Assembly: GCF_900100365.1 (NCBI RefSeq)
Contig: NZ_FNKU01000001.1
Location: 3,720,001 to 3,784,000 of the forward strand
Reading direction: 5' to 3'
Origin: Pseudomonas cannabina
GTDB lineage: Bacteria; Pseudomonadota; Gammaproteobacteria; Pseudomonadales; Pseudomonadaceae
Length of the DNA: 64,000 bases
Part shown: positions 27,366-35,702 of the stretch, in pieces
Layout of the letters: every line of letters starts with the position of its first letter
Numbering within the stretch: the stretch's first letter is position 1
Position numbers and translations under genes: made by a program
Notes under the pieces: model-generated
What the model was told of the DNA's origin: nothing
What the model saw: only the letters and a program-made list of their open reading frames with translations
The model's database searches: none

Positions 27366-28522
27366 GACACACGCTCCTGCGCCCGAGGCTGCCCGATACT
27401 CGCGTTAGCGGAGGGAATCATTGTATTGACCGATGCATACCCTGACGCAGCACCTGCCACGTAAAGTCCATCGACAGGACTTTGGCCGTTCTGATGTGCG
27501 GCGAAGCCGGTGCCTTGATCCAAAAGATGCGGCCAGTCCGTCGCCGGCAACTGCGCGGTAATACCTGTCGCGGAAACCAGGCTGCAATCGTCTCTCAGGT
27601 AATCAATGCGCAATTCGTATCCCGGCGCGTCACTCAGGCGGCTCAACAGCCCCTCATTGGCCGACGCTTCACAGGAGCCTTTCAACAGCGGATGACTGTT
27701 CAGCTCTTCAGTCAGTATCAGCCTCAACGAGCTGTCCACTGCCTGGAGTTCGCTGTAGGCGTGCAACCAGAGACGCGCCCGGCTGGCGGCCGAATGATTA
27801 TTGAGCGGGCCTTCACACGTGTTCAGGGTGGACTTGGCAATCATTTCCAGCGTGCGCTGACTAAGCGAGCGCAAGGCAAAACGATTGTCGGTCTCCTGCG
27901 GATAAAGCCCGAGGTAAGACTTGACCAGAATGGTGATATTGCGAGCCAGGGGCGCCAGTAACAGGGCAATTTGAAACGCACTGTTACCGCTCCCGAATAT
28001 GAAGACGTCTTTGTCCCGGTAATTTTCTATCTGTTCGCAACTGGCTTCGCTGTAAACGTCGAAACAGCTTTTCCATGGCTTCCCTTCCAATGGGATCGGC
28101 ACAGACTTTGGCCTTATGCCGGTGGCCAGAATGACCCGAGAGGCCCTGAGAATACGTTTGTTTGGGGTGTCGCCCAGCACCATCTCGAATACATCGGCAT
28201 TTTTCTTCAACCTCAGCACACGGTCCTGAACAAGGACGAAGGGCAGCGCTTCAAAGTTGCCTTTGATGTAATCGGCATATTCTCTGCCGGTCGGGCTGAT
28301 CGACAGATGCTGCATGAAATTCTTGAGCGGAAGCGGAGCGCCCGCTATTTCCAGCTCATTGCAATACGACTGCAACGGCAAATCCCCCATCATGCCCATG
28401 CAACCGCCGAAGAAATCACTGACTACAGCGACCTTCAGATCTTTGCCAAGCAGTCTTATCGACTCACTCAGACCTGCCGGACCACCACCAATTACGATGA
28501 CATCGAACATGCACTGATCCAT
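27356..28522 (-). CDS. FAD-dependent NAD(P)H oxidoreductase/monooxygenase-like
   Basis: 388 residues. FAD motif DVIVIGGGPAGLSES (GGGPAG at 12-17), NAD(P)H motif FIFGSGNSAFQIALLL (about 175-190), ATG motif VILATGIRPKS (about 131-141) and a C-terminal GLYVAGAASGYASVNT. The architecture fits the thioredoxin-reductase-like/FMO-like group; oxidation of an amine, thiol or intermediate is possible. MDQC or an internal MFDVIV could be the start; the first overlaps the aminotransferase stop by one base (TAATG). Function in the cluster is unknown. Confidence 0.87.
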   Translation of the reverse strand: MDQCMFDVIVIGGGPAGLSESIRLLGKDLKVAVVSDFFGGCMGMMGDLPLQSYCNELEIAGAPLPLKNFMQHLSISPTGREYADYIKGNFEALPFVLVQDRVLRLKKNADVFEMVLGDTPNKRILRASRVILATGIRPKSVPIPLEGKPWKSCFDVYSEASCEQIENYRDKDVFIFGSGNSAFQIALLLAPLARNITILVKSYLGLYPQETDNRFALRSLSQRTLEMIAKSTLNTCEGPLNNHSAASRARLWLHAYSELQAVDSSLRLILTEELNSHPLLKGSCEASANEGLLSRLSDAPGYELRIDYLRDDCSLVSATGITAQLPATDWPHLLDQGTGFAAHQNGQSPVDGLYVAGAASGYASVNTMIPSANASIGQPRAQERVSWA

Positions 28523-29649
28523 TACATTGCCTCCATACGTCTGCAGGCCTCGTCCAGAACGGGTCTCGACGCTGAGAATGAAAATCTGACTTGGCTATGG
28601 CTGCCTTCCACATAAAACGGACTTGCCGCCAGCGGCATGACCCCCACGTGCTCGGCCATGTGCTGGCTGAATCGATGGGCATCCATCTGCGGCGCAATGT
28701 GTGAGTAGTCGGCCATGATGTAATGGCCGCCTGCAGGAAGGCCGATCTGGAAGCCCGCAGCTGTCAGCGTTCGGGCCAGACGGTCACGCTTGTCTCGATA
28801 AAGTTTTTGCAGTTCATCAACTCGCTGTGGAGTCAACTTGTCCAGTAACAGCGCAACAGCACCCTGCAGCGGACGAGGCTGGCAGTAGCTGAGATACAGG
28901 TGACATGCATAAGCACTTTCTACCAGTTGAGTATCCCCGAGCAGCCAGCCGATACGAACGCCTGTCATGGACAGCATTTTGGATGCGCTCCCCGCACTCA
29001 ACCATTTGAATGTTCTTTCGGGAAGGTCGCCGGAATCTATCGTTTCATAGCTGTAATATTTGTAGGCCTCGTCCAGAATGACCAGAAAATCATAGGTAGC
29101 CGAGAACATCTCCAGTTGCTTCCAGTCTTCATCGCCCATGCACCAACCGGTAGGGTTGTGCGGCGTGTTGAGCAACAGGATTCGGACGCCGTCACGAAGT
29201 TGTGCTTCGACCTGCCCCCAATCAGGACCACCACCCGAGGACACAGACGCAAGCGGTACGGTGACGAAATCCATTCCGCAGAGACTGGCGAGCCCCGGAT
29301 AATAAGGATAAAACGGCTCGAAAAAGATGATGCTATTGCCAAACTCTGATCGCGCCGCCATCAGCGCAAGAAATAATGCTTCCGTGCATCCCGACGTGAC
29401 CAATACACCTGTATCAGTACCGCCTTCCGGTAAAAAGCGCCGTGCAATTCGTTCACGAAGCATCCCCTCCCCGCGAGGGTCGGCGTATTGCCAACCCTCT
29501 ACAAGTTGGGTGACCAATACACTATTCATTTCATCGTCAAACAGCGGTTCAGGAAGCCCTTGGGACAAGTTTACCGCGTGCATCTGACGGGCGTAGTTGC
29601 TGGCCTCTTTAAACAAGGCAGCACGGCCGACTAACTCCAAGAGTTCCAT
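28522..29649 (-). CDS. Class I/II PLP-dependent aminotransferase
   Basis: 375 residues of fold-type I. Motifs: LPEPLFDDEM near the N-terminus, TSGCTEALFLAL, LLLNTPHNPTGW (NPTG at 165-168), VILDEAYKYYS (Asp193) and the PLP lysine in SAGSASKMLSMTGVRIGW (K224). FSFSASRPVLDEACRR holds the C-terminal Arg expected to bind the substrate carboxylate. It resembles kynurenine/methionine aminotransferases, so an amino acid or keto acid is the likely substrate. The gene lies 32 bases after the diiron-enzyme gene, same strand. Confidence 0.92.
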   Translation of the reverse strand: MELLELVGRAALFKEASNYARQMHAVNLSQGLPEPLFDDEMNSVLVTQLVEGWQYADPRGEGMLRERIARRFLPEGGTDTGVLVTSGCTEALFLALMAARSEFGNSIIFFEPFYPYYPGLASLCGMDFVTVPLASVSSGGGPDWGQVEAQLRDGVRILLLNTPHNPTGWCMGDEDWKQLEMFSATYDFLVILDEAYKYYSYETIDSGDLPERTFKWLSAGSASKMLSMTGVRIGWLLGDTQLVESAYACHLYLSYCQPRPLQGAVALLLDKLTPQRVDELQKLYRDKRDRLARTLTAAGFQIGLPAGGHYIMADYSHIAPQMDAHRFSQHMAEHVGVMPLAASPFYVEGSHSQVRFSFSASRPVLDEACRRMEAM

Positions 29650-29681
29650 AGTGCCTGGCTTCCTTCACATGAATAACGAAC

Positions 29682-30392
29682 TTATGAATGCGTGGCGATG
29701 CGATCGAGCCCCTTCCAGAACTGTGTCAGCAGCCCGAGTACATCGTGAGCGCCCTCAAGAATGTCACCGCCTCTGTCACTGTATTTGGCTGCTTCCATCA
29801 CCGCTTCGCTGATCCATTCCACATGATCCGTTTCGACCAGCATGTGCAGGTAGAAATACGTGAAGTCTTCATGCTTCCAGCCCTCGTAGAGCCTGAAACC
29901 CTCGTAAAGATTGGCGATCATGGGGAAGCCGAACTCTTCGATGATGTAGTGGGCACCGATGGCATGCTCAGTCGACCCTTCGAGGAAAATCCGCTTCAGG
30001 CCATCCACGAGCTTGTGAGCCTCGGGAATGTAATCGACGGTTTGCCAATCATCGAGTTCGACGCCTACCCCTTTGAGCACACGTTGGAACATCAGAAAAT
30101 GTGGCTCGCCTACCCCATCGCCCAACTCGGAAACGACGGTACGCGCCAGTTTCATTCTGATTAATTCATTCTCAGTACGGTGAGAAGTGCCCGCCAGAAT
30201 CTGAGGGAAGGTACGAATGTAATAAAAGTACTGTTGAAAGACGCGCTTTAAAACAGGCTGAGCCAAGGGGGCTTTGCGAAAAGTCTTGTAGAAGACATTT
30301 TCATTGATCCCTGACTCATCAATCATTTGCTTCATCGAAAGAATGATTTCTTCACCGGTAAGACTGTCCGACTCTTTTCTCTGGGCCAGCAT
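29682..30392 (-). CDS. Heme-oxygenase-like diiron enzyme (HDO superfamily)
   Basis: 236 residues, all-helical, iron-containing redox enzyme family (related in fold to TenA, CADD, UndA and BesC). Candidate metal ligands fit the HDO pattern: E89 and H98 in VSELGDGVGEPHFLMF, E152 in AHYIIEEFGF and H183, E187, H190 in YLHMLVETDHVEW (H-x3-E-x2-H). Known HDOs use O2 for oxidative cleavage, N-oxidation or decarboxylation of amino or fatty acids; the reaction here is unknown. The ATG at 30392 follows GGAGG at ideal spacing, so the longer frame to 30461 is not needed. First gene of the leftward operon. Confidence 0.86.
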   Translation of the reverse strand: MLAQRKESDSLTGEEIILSMKQMIDESGINENVFYKTFRKAPLAQPVLKRVFQQYFYYIRTFPQILAGTSHRTENELIRMKLARTVVSELGDGVGEPHFLMFQRVLKGVGVELDDWQTVDYIPEAHKLVDGLKRIFLEGSTEHAIGAHYIIEEFGFPMIANLYEGFRLYEGWKHEDFTYFYLHMLVETDHVEWISEAVMEAAKYSDRGGDILEGAHDVLGLLTQFWKGLDRIATHS

Positions 30393-30603
30393 AGGTACCT
30401 CCAGTAGGATAAGGTTGTCTGAATGGCTGAGACGACGGTCACCGCTTGTTTCATATAGCAAACATCGCTATGCTTAGAGCCAATTGATTGTTGCAATGGT
30501 CAACGAGTTACCGATATACAAAATCTGAAATTGGATCCTCTTTTTCATTTTTATCTTTTCAAATCAAAAGCTTGAAAATAATAGGGCGCGGAGCAGCTCG
30601 CAC

Positions 30604-30627
30604 AAAAGGTAAGCTTGCTAACCTTTT
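30604..30627. promoter_or_regulatory. 24-bp dyad in the divergent cluster promoter
   Basis: AAAAGGTAAGC and GCTAACCTTTT flank TT in the 298-base AT-rich gap (30393-30690) between the HDO operon and the XRE regulator. Both arms match apart from one base. A natural operator for the XRE-cupin protein, by position. AT-rich stretches 30535-30585 probably hold promoter elements; no -35/-10 pair was assigned with confidence. Confidence 0.5.
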
Positions 30628-30690
30628 AAAATAAAGGACGCACGAGGGGAATACCTTCAAAAGCCTTTGAATTAACTGGGATTTCTTATA

Positions 30691-31248
30691 GTGAACAAGA
30701 ATTTTGTAGATATCGCGTGCGTCATCAGGACGGAGCGCGCTGCGCGAGGCTGGTCAATCGGGACCCTGAGCGAGAATTCAGGCGTTTCCAAGGCGATGAT
30801 CAGCAAGATCGAAAATGCCCAGACAAGCCCGACCTCCAGCATTCTGGGCAAGCTCTCCGGAGCGTTCGGGTTGCCTCTCTCCACACTGCTTCACCGAGCA
30901 GAAGGCCGCTCCGGACTGCTGTCAAAGGCAAGTGAGCAACCCATCTGGGTCGACCCCGAAACCGGCTATAGCCGCCAGAAGGTTTCACCCCCTGAAGGAT
31001 GGCCGCTCGAACTGGTCAACGTGAAAATCCCGCCTGGCGTCAGCATCAGCTACCCGGCAACCGCCTACGCGTTCCTCCACCAGCAGGTATGGGTCACTCA
31101 AGGGCAGTTGACGTTTACCAAGGGACAGATCACGTACCTGCTTGAAAAGGGCGATTGCCTGCAACTGGGCTCGCCCGAGGAGAAGTGCACGTTCAGTAAT
31201 GAGACTGACGAGACGTGTGAGTATGTGGTGGCGCTGGTTTATCGGTGA
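30691..31248 (+). CDS. XRE-family regulator with cupin sensor domain
   Basis: 185 residues. The N-terminal helix-turn-helix (RAARGWSIGTLSENSGVSKA, then MISKIENAQTSPTSSILGKL) is followed by a C-terminal cupin (YAFLHQQVWVTQGQLTF, YLLEKGDCLQL). This class often responds to a small metabolite and controls adjacent catabolic or biosynthetic genes. GTG at 30691 is used; the Shine-Dalgarno is weak. Divergent from the diiron-enzyme operon, so it is the likely cluster regulator. Confidence 0.9.
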   Translation: MNKNFVDIACVIRTERAARGWSIGTLSENSGVSKAMISKIENAQTSPTSSILGKLSGAFGLPLSTLLHRAEGRSGLLSKASEQPIWVDPETGYSRQKVSPPEGWPLELVNVKIPPGVSISYPATAYAFLHQQVWVTQGQLTFTKGQITYLLEKGDCLQLGSPEEKCTFSNETDETCEYVVALVYR

Positions 31249-31275
31249 GTGAGGAGGCGGATCGGTTATCGCATC

Positions 31276-31292
31276 AGGTGGCTGAGCCACCT
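31276..31292 (+). terminator. Hairpin after the XRE gene
   Basis: AGGTGGCT-G-AGCCACCT is a perfect 8-bp inverted repeat 27 bases after the regulator stop; no T run follows, so it may be a factor-assisted terminator. The remaining gap to 31398 shows no gene. Confidence 0.4.
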
Positions 31293-31398
31293 CGCCAGTG
31301 ACAGCCGCATCAATGTCCGGATCCCGGCGAGGATGACTCGTTGTGTGGTCGAGGTTGAAGCGGTCTGTGCGATATAGAGCGCTCACCCTGACACACTG

Positions 31399-33933
31399 TT
31401 ACGTCCCCCTCGGCTTAACCCGCGCCGTCGCTTCCGCCACCAACGGATCATCCGGCCAGTAATGCTTCGGATAGCGCCCCTTCAAATCCTTCTTTACCTC
31501 AGTGTAAGTAGACCGCCAAAAGTTAGCCAGGTCCTGTGTAACCTGCACCGGACGACGCGCCGGGGACAGCAGATGCAGCTTCAGCACTTGCCGCCCATTG
31601 GCAATGCGTGGCGTATCGGACAATCCAAACAGCTCTTGCAGCCGCACCGACAAAATCGGCGGGTGTTCGCTGTAGTCGATGCGGATATTCGAGCCGGAGG
31701 GCACTTGCAAGGTCTGCGGGGCCTGTGCTTCCAGTTGTTGCGGCATGGGCCATGGCAGCAAGTTGCGCAGGATGGATGACAGGTCGAGCTGGCTGAAATG
31801 GCTGAGCCGGGTGACTTTGCCGAGGTAGGGCATCAGCCAGTTTTCGAGTGTCGCCAGCAGTTGCGGGTCGCTCAGATCGGGCCATTCGCTCGGGCCGTTT
31901 TTGTCGATGTCCAGGTTGCGCAGCAGCGCGATACGCGCCTGCCACTGACGCAGTTCCGGGGTCCATGGCAGCAGTTCCAGGCCTTTGCGACGCACCAGTG
32001 CGAGCAGCGCCTGGCTGCGGGCTGCGTCGTCGAGGCCGGTGAGTGGTTCGCGGCTGATAATCAGCTCGCCCGCTTTGCGCTGTCGCTCGGCGCGGAACAC
32101 GCCTTCGCGTTCGTCCCAGTCTATCTGGTCAACGGTGATGACCTGCTCGGCCAGTACGGACTCGAACAGCGCCGGATCGAACTCGGCGGCAAGGTAGATG
32201 CGTTCTTCGCGCTGGCCCTGACGACTGCCCAAATCTGCGATGACCAGCCACGGCTGTTTCATCAGTGCGTCGGCCTCGGCAAACAGTGCCGCACGACCAT
32301 TGGCCAAGCGATATTCAGCACCGCCGGGGCGACGTTGTTGTGCCACGCGATCCGGGTAGGCCAGCGCCAGCAGAGCGCCCAGCCAGCGTGAATGATCAGG
32401 ATCGCTGACCGGGCTTTTCGCAGTGCCGCGCAGGTATCCGCGATATTGCCGTGCCAGCTGTTTAGCTCGCTGCACGCCGCCCTGTGCGCCACGCGCAGCA
32501 CGCTCGGTGCCCGCCAGCAAGGTCAGGCGGCTGTGCAGGTCCGCGCCGCCACCGCGCAGGATGTCGCGTTCGCCCAACAGCGCAGCCACGTCACAGGCCA
32601 GTTCGCCCAGGCCCAAGGCATGGCCGCGCAACAGCAAATGAGCGATACGTGGATGGGCAGGCAACTCGGCCATCGCCTGACCGTGGGGCGTCAGCGCTGG
32701 CGGTTGACCCGGTTGATTGCTCAGCGCCTCAAGCCGCACCAGCAGGTCCTGCGCCTGTGCATAAGCTGCTGCGGGCGGCACGTCGAGCCACACCAGTTGC
32801 GCAGGCGTAACCCCCCAGCGCGCCAGTTGCAGGGCGAGCCCGGCGAGGTCAGCCTGCAGAATTTCAGCCGCCCCGTAGGCGGCCAGTTGATCGTGTTGCG
32901 CCTCGGACCACAGCCGGTAACACACACCCGGCTCCAGTCGCCCTGCCCGCCCGGCCCGCTGGGTGGCGCTGGCGCGGGAAATGCGCTGCGTGTCGAGGCG
33001 CGTCATGCCACTGCCCGGATCGAAACGCGGCACTCGCGCCAGCCCGGCATCAATCACCACACGCACACCGTCGATGGTCAGGCTGGTTTCCGCGATATTG
33101 GTCGCCAGCACCACCTTGCGCGTGCCCTTGGGCGCCGGTTCGATGGCCGCACGCTGCGCACTGAGATCCAGTTCGCCATGCAACGGGCAGAGCAGAATAT
33201 CGGCGCGCTCGCCCAACGCTTCCGCCAGTTGCTGGTTGACCCGACGAATCTCGGCCTGCCCCGGCAGAAAAACCAGCAGGCTGCCGGACTCGCTGCCCAG
33301 CGCATCCAGCACCGTCTGCACGACGCGCGGTTCGACAAACTCACCGGGCTGAAAAGGACGTCCCCACTGCATCGTCACGGGAAACATCCGCCCGTCGCTG
33401 CGTACCACCGGCGCATCGTCCAGCAACGCTGCCAGTCGCTCGCCTTCCAGCGTTGCCGACATCAGCAGAATCTTCAGCGGCTGGTCGTCACGAAACAACT
33501 CGCGACCATTGAGGCTCAGGGCCAGCGCCAGATCAGCGTCCAGGCTGCGCTCGTGAAATTCGTCAAAAATCAACAGCCCGACGCCTTCCAAAGCCGGGTC
33601 GTCCTGCAAGCGACGCGTAAGAATCCCCTCGGTGACCACTTCAATACGCGTCTTCGGGCCGACTCGGCTTTCCAGACGAATGCGATACCCCACGGTTTCG
33701 CCCACCTTCTCCCCCAGCTCACTGGCCAACCGTTCCGCCGCCGCACGCGCGGCAAGACGGCGCGGCTCCAGCATCAGAATGGTCTGCCCGGCCAGCCAGG
33801 TTTCCTCAAGCAGCGCGAGCGGCACACGCGTGGTCTTGCCCGCGCCGGGAGGGGCTTCGAGCACGGCTTCATGGCGTGTGGTCAGGGCCTGGCGCAGGGC
33901 TGGCAGGACGGCATCGATGGGTAACGAAATCAT
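31399..33933 (-). CDS. hrpB: ATP-dependent helicase HrpB (DEAH-box family)
   Basis: 844 residues, full HrpB length. Walker A EAPPGAGKTTRVPLALLE, DEFH box LLIFDEFHERSLDADLAL, SATLEG in MSATLEGERL, and the second RecA domain LATNIAETSLTI and QRAGRAGRLEPG. The C-terminal HrpB-specific domain ends SNIRIDYSEHPP and STYTEVKKDLKGRYPKHYWP. The helicase is not essential in E. coli; RNA processing is inferred. Not related to the type III secretion gene of the same name. Confidence 0.96.
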   Translation of the reverse strand: MISLPIDAVLPALRQALTTRHEAVLEAPPGAGKTTRVPLALLEETWLAGQTILMLEPRRLAARAAAERLASELGEKVGETVGYRIRLESRVGPKTRIEVVTEGILTRRLQDDPALEGVGLLIFDEFHERSLDADLALALSLNGRELFRDDQPLKILLMSATLEGERLAALLDDAPVVRSDGRMFPVTMQWGRPFQPGEFVEPRVVQTVLDALGSESGSLLVFLPGQAEIRRVNQQLAEALGERADILLCPLHGELDLSAQRAAIEPAPKGTRKVVLATNIAETSLTIDGVRVVIDAGLARVPRFDPGSGMTRLDTQRISRASATQRAGRAGRLEPGVCYRLWSEAQHDQLAAYGAAEILQADLAGLALQLARWGVTPAQLVWLDVPPAAAYAQAQDLLVRLEALSNQPGQPPALTPHGQAMAELPAHPRIAHLLLRGHALGLGELACDVAALLGERDILRGGGADLHSRLTLLAGTERAARGAQGGVQRAKQLARQYRGYLRGTAKSPVSDPDHSRWLGALLALAYPDRVAQQRRPGGAEYRLANGRAALFAEADALMKQPWLVIADLGSRQGQREERIYLAAEFDPALFESVLAEQVITVDQIDWDEREGVFRAERQRKAGELIISREPLTGLDDAARSQALLALVRRKGLELLPWTPELRQWQARIALLRNLDIDKNGPSEWPDLSDPQLLATLENWLMPYLGKVTRLSHFSQLDLSSILRNLLPWPMPQQLEAQAPQTLQVPSGSNIRIDYSEHPPILSVRLQELFGLSDTPRIANGRQVLKLHLLSPARRPVQVTQDLANFWRSTYTEVKKDLKGRYPKHYWPDDPLVAEATARVKPRGT

Positions 33934-34099
33934 GGGGGCTCCCGGAGAGACGCGGGGAGTATACCGAGTGGGGATTCTGGGGGAGTGAGTAACCCGCTGG
34001 CGGGGGAGTAAAAAAAGCGGGCGAATGACAGATTCCTGTTAACCGTCCCGCCTACACAAGCCAACGCACTGTAGTTCAATCTGACTCATTCAGCGTCAG

Positions 34100-34419
34100 C
34101 TACGGTGCAATAAAACAGCGGTCAGCCTCACAGTTTTTTTGCAAATCTGGATACCAAAGCCCCGCGTCGTAGGCAATGGTTACCAGAGTTGTATCAGAAT
34201 ACTCAGGACGCCTAGCCAGACTCCGAGCAACTGACAGACAAGCAGCGGAGGTATTACCAACGAAAGTGCCACTTTGCATATAGAACCATCGCTGCGCAGA
34301 TAGCATCTCAGCATGTTTTACATGGCTTCGAGCGCTCACTAAAGACCAGTCCAGAAAAGGCGGACAGACGCCAACCGCCACGCCTTCAAGACGATGATCC
34401 AAAAAAACACCTTCCTTAG
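34100..34419 (-). pseudogene. 3' remnant of a PLP-dependent cysteine synthase/beta-family enzyme gene
   Basis: About 100 C-terminal residues remain (VFLDHRLEGVAVGVCPPFLD, GTFVGNTSAACLSVARSLAR, TLVTIAYDAGLWYPDL). Comparison with cysteine synthase-type C-termini (VGxSSxxNxxxA, then a Val-Thr-Ile Asp-x-Gly strand) supports the fold. The 5' part, with the PLP lysine, ends abruptly at TTAG (34416-34419) where the MITE begins, and is not found on the other side of the IS pile-up, so it was deleted. Confidence 0.65.
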
Positions 34420-34518
34420 GGAGGCGCTGATTTATTCGATTTTTCGTCCCTGCAACGCTCTGGAGGCCTTGATTTATCTGGGGGCAACAGCTGGGTTTTA
34501 GAATAAATCAGCGTCTCC
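34420..34518. mobile_element. 99-bp MITE with IS5-like ends
   Basis: Ends GGAGGCGCTGATTTATTC and GAATAAATCAGCGTCTCC match at 17 of 18 bases as inverted repeats. The outer GGAGRCGCTG is shared with the second IS here (GGGAGACGCTG). TTAG flanks both sides (34416-34419 and 34519-34522), a likely target duplication. No ORF, so it is non-autonomous. Confidence 0.75.
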
Positions 34519-34521
34519 TTA

Positions 34522-35699
34522 GAGGGTGTAGACAAAATCATGTAGTGAGTCGGCGCGCGAGTATTCGAGCCTCGGCCAACCAAACCCATGCCTCGCTTAC
34601 CGCAAAAAGGCGATCATGATGCATGATCAGTCGCCGAGCTCTCTCATTCCAGGCATGAGTTCGCTCCACTACCCATCGCTTGGGCATGACCACAAATCCA
34701 GTCTGAACAGGCTCCACGGAAAATAGATCGCCTTGTTCAGAGTGCCATTGCCCTGTTCTTCTGTTATTCGGGCCACGGATCACTTGAACATCGATAGCGT
34801 GCAGTTGATGGGTGCGCTGTGCCCATTTTCCTGCGTACGCACTATCAACAAAAAGCGTGCTCAGTGACGGATATTTTTCCTTCGAGTACGCCACCGCATC
34901 ATCCGCCGCGTCACGATCCTGCACGCTTGCAGCACTGATACTGACAGCCAGCAGCAGGCCCAATGTATCGACAATCAGACTTCGTTTACGCCCCTTCACT
35001 TTTTTGCCTGCGTCGTAGCCGCTGTCACCGCCTTGAGGAGAACTGCGGGTCGACTGTGAATCCAGGATCGCTGCTGACGGGCTGTCAGCGCGTTCTTCCC
35101 GCTCACGCCATTGAGCTCGCAAGCGATCATGCATTTGCTCGAACTTGCCTTGAGCGCTCCACCGGCGGAACGTTTTGTAGACATTGTCCCAATGAGGAAA
35201 ATCGCGGGGTAGCATTCGCCATGAGCACCCCGTGCGTACGACATAGCAACAGGCTTCCAGCAACGTGCGCCGAGAGTGAAGCGGTGGCACTCCTCGTCCG
35301 CCCTGGCTTTCAAACAGGTCGGCGACCAGTGCCCACTCGGTATCTGTCAAGCAACTCGGATATAGCTGCTCCGGCAGTTGGCGGCGATGGGTTTCATTGT
35401 AGCCATAGGCTTTATTAGGTTCAGGTGACTGAAAACTTCCCTTGGCCCGCTGCTTTACACGCGTAATCCCTGCCATTTTCAACGCTTTTGCAAAGGTGTC
35501 GGGATGCGCAGTGATACCGGTTTCGGCGAAGAATACGAGCGCCAATTCGGCCTGGCTGGAATAGGGCTGTGCATGAGCGAGTTTCACCAGCACGGGATAG
35601 TGCTCGGCGGCAATCGAGCGAGGACGTCCGGTTTTAGGCATGGCTTGAGGGCTATTCAGACAAGGGAGTGAAAGTTTAATTTATTTTGTCTACACCCTC
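34522..35699 (-). mobile_element. IS5-family (IS427-like) insertion sequence
   Basis: 1178 bases with perfect 17-bp inverted repeats GAGGGTGTAGACAAAAT (34522-34538) and its complement (35683-35699), flanked by TTA on both sides (34519-34521, 35700-35702). It lies exactly at the junction between the MITE and the next IS, so it inserted last. Confidence 0.85.
34538..35641 (-). CDS. IS5-family transposase with N-terminal HTH extension
   Basis: 367-residue DDE transposase. The core is IS427-like: CLTDTEWALVADLFE (DUF4096), VVRTGCSWRMLPRDFPHWDN and the catalytic part AAILDSQSTRSSPQGG (first Asp), TLFVDSAYAGKWA (second Asp) and RWVVERTHAWNERAR (Glu). Before it lie about 90 extra residues (RPRSIAAEHYPVLVKLAHAQ, ADLFA-type helices) that look like a separate HTH domain. 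The frame is intact, so the element may be active. Confidence 0.9.
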   Translation of the reverse strand: MPKTGRPRSIAAEHYPVLVKLAHAQPYSSQAELALVFFAETGITAHPDTFAKALKMAGITRVKQRAKGSFQSPEPNKAYGYNETHRRQLPEQLYPSCLTDTEWALVADLFESQGGRGVPPLHSRRTLLEACCYVVRTGCSWRMLPRDFPHWDNVYKTFRRWSAQGKFEQMHDRLRAQWREREERADSPSAAILDSQSTRSSPQGGDSGYDAGKKVKGRKRSLIVDTLGLLLAVSISAASVQDRDAADDAVAYSKEKYPSLSTLFVDSAYAGKWAQRTHQLHAIDVQVIRGPNNRRTGQWHSEQGDLFSVEPVQTGFVVMPKRWVVERTHAWNERARRLIMHHDRLFAVSEAWVWLAEARILARRLTT

Positions 35700-35702
35700 T
35701 TA

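Noticed and set aside
32392..33924. 510-residue rightward frame inside hrpB
   Set aside because: Antisense shadow of hrpB; His/Gln/Arg-rich composition is typical of GC-rich antisense frames.
31399..33933. hrpB as part of a type III secretion cluster
   Set aside because: The 844-residue protein is the DEAH-box helicase HrpB; no secretion genes or hrp box motifs were seen around it.
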